From Flavobacterium erciyesense (GTDB taxonomy: Bacteria; Bacteroidota; Bacteroidia; Flavobacteriales; Flavobacteriaceae): DNA of 64,000 nt. The position numbers and the translations under genes are program-made. Positions 1 through 8,785 of this stretch are shown in pieces (positions within the stretch are counted from its first letter, which is position 1; the number at the start of each line of letters is the position of its first letter). The notes below the pieces were generated by a model, which did no database searches, had not been told where the DNA came from, and saw only the letters and a program-made list of their open reading frames with translations. The stretch is from positions 23,040-87,039 of the forward strand of contig NZ_JAGPXB010000015.1 in the NCBI RefSeq assembly GCF_018069925.1. The letters run 5' to 3'.

Positions 1-1
1 T

Positions 2-415
2 GGTATTGACGGACTCATTATTCCTGACTTACCAGTAGACGTTTATGCTGATTCCTATCAATCTACTTTTGAAAAATACGGTTTAAAAAATATTTTCCTA
101 ATCACTCCTCAAACTTCTGAAGCACGCATTCAATTTATTGATAGTGTTTCTGACGGATTCATTTATATGGTAAGTTCGGCCAGTGTTACCGGCTCACAAA
201 CCGGATTCGGAACTTCGCAAGAAGCCTACTTTGAACGCATTGCCAACATGAATTTGAAAAACCCACAAGTGGTAGGTTTTGGTATCAATAATGCAGCTAC
301 TTTTCAGCAAGCTACACAATACGCAAAAGGAGCTATTATTGGAAGTGCTTTCATCAAACATCTCACGGAAAAAGGAACGGGAAGCATTGCCGAATTTGTA
401 AAAACAATTCGTTAA
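2..415 (+). CDS. trpA: Tryptophan synthase alpha subunit, 3' part (5' end outside window)
   Basis: This is the C-terminal half of the alpha subunit, which cleaves indole-3-glycerol phosphate to indole and glyceraldehyde-3-phosphate for the TrpB partner. The frame is open from base 2 and ends with TAA at 413-415. Family hallmarks visible are the loop GIDGLIIPDLPVD near the start of the window, the stretch ITPQTSEARI, and the phosphate-binding region VGFGINNAAT followed by GAIIGSAFIK. The gene is cut by the window edge, so the start and the expected trp operon upstream cannot be seen. A hairpin terminator follows about 35 bases later, so trpA probably ends its operon. Confidence 0.95.
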   Translation, partial: GIDGLIIPDLPVDVYADSYQSTFEKYGLKNIFLITPQTSEARIQFIDSVSDGFIYMVSSASVTGSQTGFGTSQEAYFERIANMNLKNPQVVGFGINNAATFQQATQYAKGAIIGSAFIKHLTEKGTGSIAEFVKTIR

Positions 416-449
416 GCATTTGCACAAACAATTTCACAAATACAAATCA

Positions 450-473
450 GCCTCTACCAAGAGGCTTTTTTTT
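450..473 (+). terminator. Rho-independent terminator after trpA
   Basis: The stem GCCTC/GAGGC with loop TACCAA is followed by a run of eight T. It lies 35 bases after the trpA stop codon. Confidence 0.85.
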
Positions 474-637
474 GTAAGATTAATAAAAAAACGAAGGAGC
501 AAGAATGCTTTCAACCCCATACATTCAGAAGCAATTTCTTTTCACAACAGCTCATTTTTCGTCAAAAACCACAAGAAATTGTCAATCTTTTTTTGCAATT
601 TAGCGACAAATATATTTTATACTTTAAAACACCAAAA

Positions 638-1075
638 ATGAATTCATTTACCAAAGAATTATCCTTTAGATGGTCTGATCTTGATCCTAATTTTCATGTT
701 CGCCATAGCGCTTATTATGATTTTGGTGCACAACATCGAATTGAAATTTTAGAAAGCTTGGGGTTGACTATGAGAGTCATGCAAGCGCAAGGTTTTGGAC
801 CTATTTTATTTAGAGAAGAATGCGTTTTCAGAAAAGAAATCAAACTTTCAGATCGCATTGTCATGCATACCAAAACTTCAAAAGTTAATGAAGATGGCTC
901 CCGCTGGTCTATCATTCACGAATTCAAAAACGAGCAAGATCAAGTGTGCGCAACCATAACCGTTGATGGCGCTTGGATGGATGTAAAACTGCGTAAACTG
1001 GCCTCTCCTACTCCAGAATTGGCTATGCAAGCTTTGAGTATTTTTCCAAAAAGCGATAATTTCTCAACAAAATAA
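638..1075 (+). CDS. Acyl-CoA thioesterase, 4HBT hot-dog family
   Basis: A 145-residue protein of single hot-dog fold size. The N-terminal segment FRWSDLDPNFHVRHSAYYDF matches the 4HBT pattern, in which an Asp sits ahead of an N/H-rich turn and the long central helix. Such proteins hydrolyse acyl-CoA thioesters as homo-oligomers in the cytoplasm; the acyl substrate cannot be told from sequence. The start at ATG 638 is preferred over an in-frame alternative at 593, because the extra 15 residues (MQFSDKYILYFKTPK) are not hot-dog-like and would lie where a promoter is expected. It is transcribed alone, with terminators on both sides. Confidence 0.85.
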   Translation: MNSFTKELSFRWSDLDPNFHVRHSAYYDFGAQHRIEILESLGLTMRVMQAQGFGPILFREECVFRKEIKLSDRIVMHTKTSKVNEDGSRWSIIHEFKNEQDQVCATITVDGAWMDVKLRKLASPTPELAMQALSIFPKSDNFSTK

Positions 1076-1374
1076 TTCAAATTATAACGCTCTCTTTTAA
1101 ACCTATTTTAAAGGAAACAAGGTTTGCGTACCTACAAAACTAGGAGGATTATTATAAAATTTTCCTAGTTTTTTATTGACCTCTTTTTTAACTTAATTTG
1201 CAAAAAACCTCACGGCATTTCTACTTAAAAACCTCTCAAAACTAGTTTATAATTAAAAATATTTTTATTCAAATTTTGAAGTAAAATTAATGCATCGGCG
1301 AAAATAGAAATTATACAATTTTAAACAAAAGTTTTATAAGCAATTGTAAGGCAAATTGGCGACCTTTGTAACAA
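1076..1374. other. Intergenic region with a terminator and the tamB leader
   Basis: No gene is visible in about 300 bases. The left part holds the terminator at 1137-1175. The right part, up to 1374, is AT-rich and probably holds the tamB promoter; GACCTTTG at 1361-1368 resembles the Bacteroidota -7 box TAnnTTTG imperfectly, and no -33 TTG stands at a good distance. Confidence 0.5.
1137..1175 (+). terminator. Terminator after the thioesterase gene
   Basis: The arms AAAACTAGGA and TCCTAGTTTT are separated by a 16-base loop and followed by T residues. Confidence 0.7.
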
Positions 1375-4300
1375 TTGAGTTCTCATCAGGACTGCAAAAT
1401 TGCAACTAATAGTTGGTTTAAATTTAAATTGCTACGTTTGAAAAAATACTTACAAAAAAGTTTAAAAATCGCATTATGGATTTTGAGTGGTGTCATTGCT
1501 CTTTTTTTAGTGCTTTTGATTGTCATTCAAATTCCTTCTGTTCAGCTTTATGCCAAAGACAAAGCCGTAGTTTATTTGCAAGACAAAATTAAAACGAAAG
1601 TAAAAATTGAGCGCCTCTCTATTGGTTTTCCCAAAAATGTAATCTTGCAAGGTGTTTACTTTGAAGACCAAAAAAAGGACACACTTTTAGCTGGCGAAAA
1701 ACTTGCGGTTGATATCAGTATGTTTCAATTGTTACGCAATAAAGTCGAAATTAACAGTATCGCACTCGAAGGAATCACAGCTAATATTGCTAGGTCAAAA
1801 AATGGCGTATTTAACTATGATTATATTACTCAAGCATTTGCATCACCTCCAAAAATAGAAGATAAAAATAGCACACCAATGACATTTTCGGTGGAGTCTA
1901 TTGCGCTAGACCGTATTCAATTGCGATACAAAGATGCTGCTGCTAATAATCAACTAAATACTAAAATCAATCATTTTCAAACGACCATCAAAAAGTTTGA
2001 TCTGGACAAGATGGACTTTGACGTTCCTAAAATTAAAATAAATGGGTTAACAGTTCTTTACAAACAAGGGAAATCAGCTCCTAGAAATACAAAAATTGAT
2101 GATAACAATTCGAATCCAACAACACCTTTGCAATTAAAACTAGGCGTATTGGATTTTGGTAAAATTAAAGTGGCGTATGCCGACGAAAACAGCAAAATCA
2201 ATACTCAATTTTACTTTAAAAAACTGCTGGCAACAATTGATAAATTTGACCTCAACAACCAATTTGCAATTCTTGAAAGCGTTGAACTAACCGGAGTTGA
2301 AGGAGAATTAGCTTTGGACAAAAACACCACGCAAAAAGTGGAAAAAGTTCAAGAAGTAGCCGCAACAACGGGTTGGGAAATAAAAATAAATAAAACAGCT
2401 TTGCAGCGTATTGATTTTAAATTTAATAACAATAACGCGGCTCCAGTTGCCAAAGGCATTGATTTCAACCACTTGCATTTGCGCAACTTTAATATGGATT
2501 TAGAATCTTTAAACTACAATCCAGAAAACATTTCAGGAGACCTTACCAAACTTACAATAAAAGACAAAAGCGGTTTGAAAATTCAAGCCTTGAAAGGAAA
2601 CTTCTTTTACGGAAAAAAGAATTCATTTATCAAAAATCTCTATTTAAAAACCCCAACTACTGAACTTCGTGATGAAATTCAAGTTGGCTATCCTTCAATT
2701 GAAGCGCTATCTAAAAATCCGGGAGATTTAAGTGTCATCGCGCGACTTAAAAAGAGTCGTTTGGGTGCCCAAGATATTTTGATTTTAGCGCCAGCATTAG
2801 CCAGTAATCCACCGTTTAAAACCAATCCCAAAGCTATTATCTTGATTGATGGTGCCGTAAAAGGAAAACTTAAAAATTTAGTAATTCCCTCTCTTGAGGT
2901 AAGCGGAATTGGCAATACCAAATTAGCTGCAAGTGGTATAATAAAAGGCTTACCAGACATGGAAAAAGCAGTTTTTGACTTGAAGATTAAAGAGTTAAAA
3001 ACAACAGTAAAAGATATTAATTCGTTTGCTCCAAAAGGCGTAATTCCAAACAATATACAACTCCCAGCACGTTTGAGTCTAAATGGTACTTTTAAAGGAA
3101 CCATTCAGTCTTTCAAAACAATGCTCAATTTAAATAGCAGCATGGGAATTGCAAAAGTAAATGCTAGTTTGGACCAAAGAAGAAAAAACGCGGAGCAGTA
3201 CCAAGCTCAAGCTACATTTGTCAATTTTGACCTAGGAAAACTACTAAAAAACGATTCTATTGGTAAAATAAGTGCTACTGCCAATGTAAAAGGAACTGGT
3301 TTTAATCCAAAAACTGCAACAGCGGCATTAAATGCCAATGTTGTAAAAGCATATTTCAATAAATACAATTACAAAAACATTGCTTTAAAAGGTTCAATCA
3401 AAAAAGGGTTATTTCAAGCAACTGCCACGGCAAAAGATCCTAATTTGAATTTCACCATGTTGAGCTCGGGAAGTTTTAGAGACAAATATCCAACTGGAAA
3501 AATCAAACTCAATATGGATATTGCCGATCTTGAAAAATTAAATCTGCATGCAGGTCCTTTAAAACTTAGAGGCTTTGTAGATGCTGATATCCAGTCGGCA
3601 AATTTAGATTTTCTGAACGGAACAATTGTGGTACAAAATATTGAAATTACAAATGCTAAAGAGCAATTTGTAATTGATTCTATTCAAGTTACAGCAAAAT
3701 CTACAGCGCAAAGCAATGTTATAGAATTGAAAGCACCATTTATGAATGCTGCTGTAAATGGACGTTTTTCATTATCACAATTAGGAACTGCTTTATCCCA
3801 ATCAATCGCTGCTTACTACACTACAAATAGTTCTCAAAAGAAAAAAAACACAGCACCTCAACAATTTGATTTTAAAGTAGCTGTAGTGGATCATCCTATC
3901 TTATTTCAATTGCTTCCAGATCTTAAAAGTCTAGAGCCAATTGCGTTATCAGGTCGATACAATTCGGTTAACGATACAATTATAATGCAAGGAACCGTTC
4001 CCAAAATGGTATATGCAGGTGTAACCGTTACTAATGCTGCTCTAAAAGTTGATACACAAAATCAAACTTTGTTATATGAGTTTTTGGTAGATGAAATTCA
4101 AAACAGCGCTTTAGAATTGCCTCATACAGAATTGAAAGGCATTGTGAAAAATAATACTGTCGAATACCTATTACAATTAAAAGATAAGAAAGATAAAGAA
4201 CGCTACCTTTTGACAGGAGAATTAGTTGCTATAAATGGTAATCAAGAACTATTTTTTGATAGCAATCGTTTCGTTTTGAATTATGAACCTTGGGAAATTG

Positions 4301-6426
4301 CCAACAGTAATCGCATTCGTTTTGGTAAAAAAGGAATGTTAATTACCGATTTTAACTTGAAGAAAAACGGAAGCGGGATACAAATTCAATCCGAACCAAA
4401 TACCGAAAATGCACCTTTGCAATTAGAATTCAAAGATTTTGACATCAGCACAATTACAAGTTTTGTTGAGAAAAACGACCTGCAATTGAGCGGTAAAATT
4501 AATGGTGCAGCAAAGGTTACAATTAATACTCCAAGTCCACTTTTTACTTCTGATTTGGATGTTCAGAATCTAACCTTTAAAAAAGATACCGTTGGTAACC
4601 TTAAAATTAAAATTGATAACGCAATAGCCAATCAATACAATGCCAATATTGAAATAAGTGGCCAAGAAAATCAAGCGGAATTAAAGGGAATATACAATGC
4701 CCTAAACAGTACTTTTGACTTGAATATCGATCTAAAAGCGTTACAATTAAAAAGTATTCAAGGCTTTACATTAGGTAATTTAACTGAAAGCAATGGTTTT
4801 CTATCAGGTCAATTGGATCTAAAAGGAAACACCTCAAAGCCTGAACTTTTAGGAGAAGTACAATTCAACTCTGTTGGTTTTACAGTGAAACCCTTGAACG
4901 CTAAGTTTCAAAAAATCAATGATAAAATTACTTTCACACCCAATACCGTTGTACTGAATCGCTTTACAATCAAAGATGAAAAAGAGAATGACCTTATTAT
5001 TGACGGTAAAATAGACATTAGCAACCTCACTAATATGGGATTTGATTTAGCCATCGATGCTAAAAACTTTAAAGCGGTCAACTCGAAAGCCAAAGACAAC
5101 GATTTGTATTACGGTGAATTGTATCTTGACAACCAATTACAAATTAGCGGAACACTAGACAGCCCGCAAATTGAAGGGACGGTTAAAATTAATAAAGACA
5201 CCAAATTTAATATTGTTTTACCACAGTCAGACCCATCGATTGCCGACCGCGAAGGCATTGTTGAATTTATTGATCAGGACAAACCAAAAGCTACAACAGC
5301 AATCGCACTACAAGAATTTAGCAGCAGCACTGAGGTAAAAGGAATCAACGCATCGGTAAATATCGAGGTTGACAAAGAAGCTGAACTATCAATTATTATC
5401 GATAAAGCAAACGGTGATTTCTTAAAACTAAAAGGTGAAGCACAATTAAACGGCGGTATTGATGCATCAGGAAAAACCAGTTTAACGGGCCGCTACGAAC
5501 TTTCTGAGGGAAGTTATGAAATGAATTTTAACGCCATCAAAAGAAAATTCGATATCAAATCAGGAAGTTATATTTTATGGACCGGCGAGCCAACAACAGC
5601 AGATATTAACATTACTGCAGTATACAAAACCGAAGCCGCTCCTATTGATTTGGTTAATGATCAATTGGGCGATGTAAGTGCATCAGTTCGCAACACCTAC
5701 AAAGAGAAAATTCCGTTTGAAACCGAACTAAAAATGAATGGCGAATTGCTGCAACCTACTATCTCTTTCGATATTGTTTTGCCCGAAGGAAATAATAATG
5801 TGGCTACCGAAATTATCAATTCGACTCAAGCCAAATTAGAACAAATTAGAACGCAGCAGGACGAATTAAATAAGCAAGTTTTTGCACTTTTACTTTTGAA
5901 TCGTTTCATTGGCGAGAATCCTTTTGCCAGCGAAAATGGCGGTACCTCAGTTTCGGCATTAGCAAGAGAAAGTGCTAGTAAACTTTTATCGCAACAATTG
6001 AACAATTTAGCAGGCGATTTAATTCAAGGTGTTGAACTGAACTTTGACTTAAATACTTCCGAAGATTTCACTACCGGCCAACGTGAAAACAAAACCGATT
6101 TAAGTGTAGGGATTTCGAAAAAATTGTTGAACGACCGTTTGAAAGTTACGGTTGGAAGTAGTTTTGGCCTCGAAGGATCCCAGCAAGCCAACCAAAACGC
6201 AAGTAATATTGCAGGTGACGTAGCTCTTGATTATCAGATATCAAAAGATGGAAGATACAAAGCGCGCGCCTACCGAGTAAACAAATACCAAGTAGCGCTG
6301 CAAGGTGAAGTTATTGAAACGGGCGTGTCATTTGTAATTACGATGGATTACAATAAATTCAGCGAATTGTTTAAAAAGAGTCAAGCGCCAAAAGAAAAAT
6401 CAAAAAAAGCAACACCAAAAAAATAA
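1375..6426 (+). CDS. tamB: TamB-like translocation/assembly module protein (DUF490)
   Basis: A very large envelope protein of up to 1683 residues. One N-terminal membrane anchor (about residues 32-54) is followed by a long repetitive beta-rich region and a C-terminal DUF490/TamB domain (roughly the last 350 residues, including the FALLLLNRF segment). TamB-family proteins bridge the inner membrane to an Omp85 protein in the outer membrane and help with outer-membrane protein or phospholipid delivery. The Omp85 partner is encoded 4 bases downstream, as expected for a TamB/TamL operon. The start is uncertain. TTG at 1375 gives 21 polar residues of unusual look; TTG at 1438 gives MKKYLQKSLKIALW, a more typical start just before the membrane segment, and may be the true one. 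Confidence 0.88.
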   Translation: MSSHQDCKIATNSWFKFKLLRLKKYLQKSLKIALWILSGVIALFLVLLIVIQIPSVQLYAKDKAVVYLQDKIKTKVKIERLSIGFPKNVILQGVYFEDQKKDTLLAGEKLAVDISMFQLLRNKVEINSIALEGITANIARSKNGVFNYDYITQAFASPPKIEDKNSTPMTFSVESIALDRIQLRYKDAAANNQLNTKINHFQTTIKKFDLDKMDFDVPKIKINGLTVLYKQGKSAPRNTKIDDNNSNPTTPLQLKLGVLDFGKIKVAYADENSKINTQFYFKKLLATIDKFDLNNQFAILESVELTGVEGELALDKNTTQKVEKVQEVAATTGWEIKINKTALQRIDFKFNNNNAAPVAKGIDFNHLHLRNFNMDLESLNYNPENISGDLTKLTIKDKSGLKIQALKGNFFYGKKNSFIKNLYLKTPTTELRDEIQVGYPSIEALSKNPGDLSVIARLKKSRLGAQDILILAPALASNPPFKTNPKAIILIDGAVKGKLKNLVIPSLEVSGIGNTKLAASGIIKGLPDMEKAVFDLKIKELKTTVKDINSFAPKGVIPNNIQLPARLSLNGTFKGTIQSFKTMLNLNSSMGIAKVNASLDQRRKNAEQYQAQATFVNFDLGKLLKNDSIGKISATANVKGTGFNPKTATAALNANVVKAYFNKYNYKNIALKGSIKKGLFQATATAKDPNLNFTMLSSGSFRDKYPTGKIKLNMDIADLEKLNLHAGPLKLRGFVDADIQSANLDFLNGTIVVQNIEITNAKEQFVIDSIQVTAKSTAQSNVIELKAPFMNAAVNGRFSLSQLGTALSQSIAAYYTTNSSQKKKNTAPQQFDFKVAVVDHPILFQLLPDLKSLEPIALSGRYNSVNDTIIMQGTVPKMVYAGVTVTNAALKVDTQNQTLLYEFLVDEIQNSALELPHTELKGIVKNNTVEYLLQLKDKKDKERYLLTGELVAINGNQELFFDSNRFVLNYEPWEIANSNRIRFGKKGMLITDFNLKKNGSGIQIQSEPNTENAPLQLEFKDFDISTITSFVEKNDLQLSGKINGAAKVTINTPSPLFTSDLDVQNLTFKKDTVGNLKIKIDNAIANQYNANIEISGQENQAELKGIYNALNSTFDLNIDLKALQLKSIQGFTLGNLTESNGFLSGQLDLKGNTSKPELLGEVQFNSVGFTVKPLNAKFQKINDKITFTPNTVVLNRFTIKDEKENDLIIDGKIDISNLTNMGFDLAIDAKNFKAVNSKAKDNDLYYGELYLDNQLQISGTLDSPQIEGTVKINKDTKFNIVLPQSDPSIADREGIVEFIDQDKPKATTAIALQEFSSSTEVKGINASVNIEVDKEAELSIIIDKANGDFLKLKGEAQLNGGIDASGKTSLTGRYELSEGSYEMNFNAIKRKFDIKSGSYILWTGEPTTADINITAVYKTEAAPIDLVNDQLGDVSASVRNTYKEKIPFETELKMNGELLQPTISFDIVLPEGNNNVATEIINSTQAKLEQIRTQQDELNKQVFALLLLNRFIGENPFASENGGTSVSALARESASKLLSQQLNNLAGDLIQGVELNFDLNTSEDFTTGQRENKTDLSVGISKKLLNDRLKVTVGSSFGLEGSQQANQNASNIAGDVALDYQISKDGRYKARAYRVNKYQVALQGEVIETGVSFVITMDYNKFSELFKKSQAPKEKSKKATPKK

Positions 6427-6430
6427 CAAC

Positions 6431-8722
6431 ATGAAGAGTCATTATTTACCATTGGTACTTTGCCTATTTTTGCTATCTGCTTGCAGCGGTACACAATTTT
6501 TGCCCGAAGGTGAACTTTTATACACTGGCGCTAAAGTAATGGTAAAAGATACCGCCACCTCAAAGGAAGATCAAAAATTACTAAAAAATAGTCTAGAAGA
6601 TTTGGTACGTCCAAAACCAAACGCAAGTTTTTTTGGTATGCGACCAAGATTATACCTTTACGCTTTTGCGGGTAATCCAAAAAAAGATAAGGGTTTCAGG
6701 TATTGGTTGAAAAACAAAGCAGGACAAGCGCCCGTACTTTACAGCCAAGTAGATCCTGAGTACACCAAAAATGTACTTCAAAATTATAGTGAAAATTCAG
6801 GATTTTTTACAACACGAGTTACAGCCGACTCTACTGCCAAAGGCAAACTAGCTAGTATTAGGTATACCGTTAAACCGGGGAAACCGTATACGATTAAATC
6901 TGTAAAATTCCCAACCGAATCTTCTGAAATTGGTAGAGCTGTTAATGCCACGATGCGCCGTAGCCTTTTAAAAATAAATAAACCATACAGCTTAGAGGTT
7001 ATAAAAGAAGAACGCATTCGTATTGACAGCCGCTTGAAAGAAAAAGGATTTTATTATTTTAATCCTGATTACATCTTAGTGCAAGTGGATAGCACCGTGG
7101 CCAAAAATCAAGTTGATTTAATTGTAAAAATCAAAGAAGCTACGCCAAAATTAGCATTAACACCATACAAGATCAATAACATAATTGTTTATCCAAATTT
7201 TTCTATTGGTCCAAATGGAATCAAACAATCAGCAGATTCTATTACGAAATATAATGATTTAACCATTATTGACTCTGAAAAATTATTCAAACCACGCATT
7301 TTCGACAGAGCACTTTACTTTAAAAAAGACGATTTATACAATCGTACTAATCATAATTTATCTTTAAATCGATTGGTGAATTTGGGTACTTTTAAATTCG
7401 TAAAAAATCAATTCACAGTATCAGATACAACCGCCAACTACCTTGACGCGTATTATTACCTCACTCCTTTGCCAAGAAAATCATTGCAGTTGGAACTTCT
7501 TGGTAAAACCAATTCTGCGAACTATACAGGTACAGAACTCAACTTAAATTGGAGTAACCGAAACACTTTTCGTGGAGCCGAATTACTAACAGTATCTGCT
7601 TTTGGAGGTGTCGAAGTTCAAGTATCGGGACAGAATAACGGTTTTAATGTGTATCGTGTGGGAACCGAAGCTAATTTGATTTGGCCACGATTGATATCAC
7701 CTTTTAAATTGAAAGAGCCCACAGGATTTGTGCCAAAAACAAAAGCAACGCTTGGTTACGAGTTTCAAAATAGAACCAATTTGTATTCTTTGCAAACATT
7801 TAAAGGTTCGTTTGGTTATTTGTGGAAAGAAAACGAACGCAAAGAGCACGTTTTGCAAATTTCAGAGATTACCTATGCGAGTCCTCAAAACGTAACCGAC
7901 CTTTATTTACAACAAATTGCTAGCAACCCTACTTTAGAAAAAGTTATCGAAAAACAGCTTATTTTTGGTCCTACTTATTCGTATACGTACACCAATACGA
8001 TGCAAAAAAGGAAGAAAAACACTTTTTATTACAAAGGAAGTATTGACTTGGCAGGGAATATTGCAGGTTTAGCAACGGGTGCAAACATTCAAAAAGGTAA
8101 TACTATTTCGATATTTAACGTCCCGTTCAGTCAGTTTATAAAGATTGAAAATGATTTTAGACATTATTATAAATTGGGTCGCGAGTCGCAACTGGCTACA
8201 AGAGTAATTGCAGGTGTAGGTTACGCTTATGGAAACTCAAGAGAAATGCCGTTTATCAAACAATTTTTTATTGGTGGCACAAACAGTTTGCGTGCTTTTA
8301 GAGCGCGCTCAATTGGCCCAGGAAGTTTTGATAGTTCAACTACAAATAGTAATGCATTTTTACCTGACCAATCCGGTGATATCAAACTTGAGTTTAACAC
8401 GGAGTATCGAGCACAAATTTATGGTCCCGTAAAAGGAGCTCTTTTTGTAGATGCTGGAAATATCTGGTTGTTAAACGAAAATAGCGACAAGCCAGGAGCT
8501 AAGTTTACCAAGAATTTCATGAATGAACTCGCAGTAGGTGCAGGAGCAGGATTGCGTTTTGATTTTTCATTTCTGGTTTTGCGTACTGATTTTGCTTTTC
8601 CTCTGCGCAAGCCCAATTTACCCTCAGGAAATCGTTGGGTTTTAGATCAAATCAATTTCGGAAATGGAACTTGGCGTAAAGAAAACCTAATCTTCAATTT
8701 AGCCATTGGATATCCATTTTAA
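6431..8722 (+). CDS. tamL: TamL: lipidated Omp85-family outer membrane protein
   Basis: A 763-residue Omp85 protein that begins with a lipoprotein signal peptide ending in LLSAC (lipidated Cys18). This feature separates the Bacteroidota TamL form from proteobacterial TamA. Residues of about 30-250 should be POTRA repeats (for example the PYTIKSVKF strand). The second half is a 16-strand-type barrel ending in an aromatic residue (IGYPF), and the conserved QFFIGGTNSLRAFR segment is the Omp85 lid-loop motif. It starts 4 bases after tamB and is therefore co-transcribed with it. Together the two are expected to form an envelope-spanning complex. A strong bidirectional terminator closes the operon. 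Confidence 0.9.
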   Translation: MKSHYLPLVLCLFLLSACSGTQFLPEGELLYTGAKVMVKDTATSKEDQKLLKNSLEDLVRPKPNASFFGMRPRLYLYAFAGNPKKDKGFRYWLKNKAGQAPVLYSQVDPEYTKNVLQNYSENSGFFTTRVTADSTAKGKLASIRYTVKPGKPYTIKSVKFPTESSEIGRAVNATMRRSLLKINKPYSLEVIKEERIRIDSRLKEKGFYYFNPDYILVQVDSTVAKNQVDLIVKIKEATPKLALTPYKINNIIVYPNFSIGPNGIKQSADSITKYNDLTIIDSEKLFKPRIFDRALYFKKDDLYNRTNHNLSLNRLVNLGTFKFVKNQFTVSDTTANYLDAYYYLTPLPRKSLQLELLGKTNSANYTGTELNLNWSNRNTFRGAELLTVSAFGGVEVQVSGQNNGFNVYRVGTEANLIWPRLISPFKLKEPTGFVPKTKATLGYEFQNRTNLYSLQTFKGSFGYLWKENERKEHVLQISEITYASPQNVTDLYLQQIASNPTLEKVIEKQLIFGPTYSYTYTNTMQKRKKNTFYYKGSIDLAGNIAGLATGANIQKGNTISIFNVPFSQFIKIENDFRHYYKLGRESQLATRVIAGVGYAYGNSREMPFIKQFFIGGTNSLRAFRARSIGPGSFDSSTTNSNAFLPDQSGDIKLEFNTEYRAQIYGPVKGALFVDAGNIWLLNENSDKPGAKFTKNFMNELAVGAGAGLRFDFSFLVLRTDFAFPLRKPNLPSGNRWVLDQINFGNGTWRKENLIFNLAIGYPF

Positions 8723-8731
8723 ACAAGCATA

Positions 8732-8767
8732 AAAAAAGAGCATCATTTTGTAATGATGCTCTTTTTT
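8732..8767. terminator. Bidirectional terminator between tamL and the M14 peptidase gene
   Basis: A nearly perfect inverted repeat: A-rich arm plus GAGCATCATT, loop TTGT, then AATGATGCTC plus a T run. A runs on one side and T runs on the other let it serve both convergent genes. Confidence 0.9.
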
Positions 8768-8785
8768 AATTGAATTAGAGTTGGT

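Noticed and set aside
420..641. A 73-codon plus-strand frame after trpA
   Set aside because: It starts inside the trpA terminator and runs into the thioesterase upstream region, with no domain.
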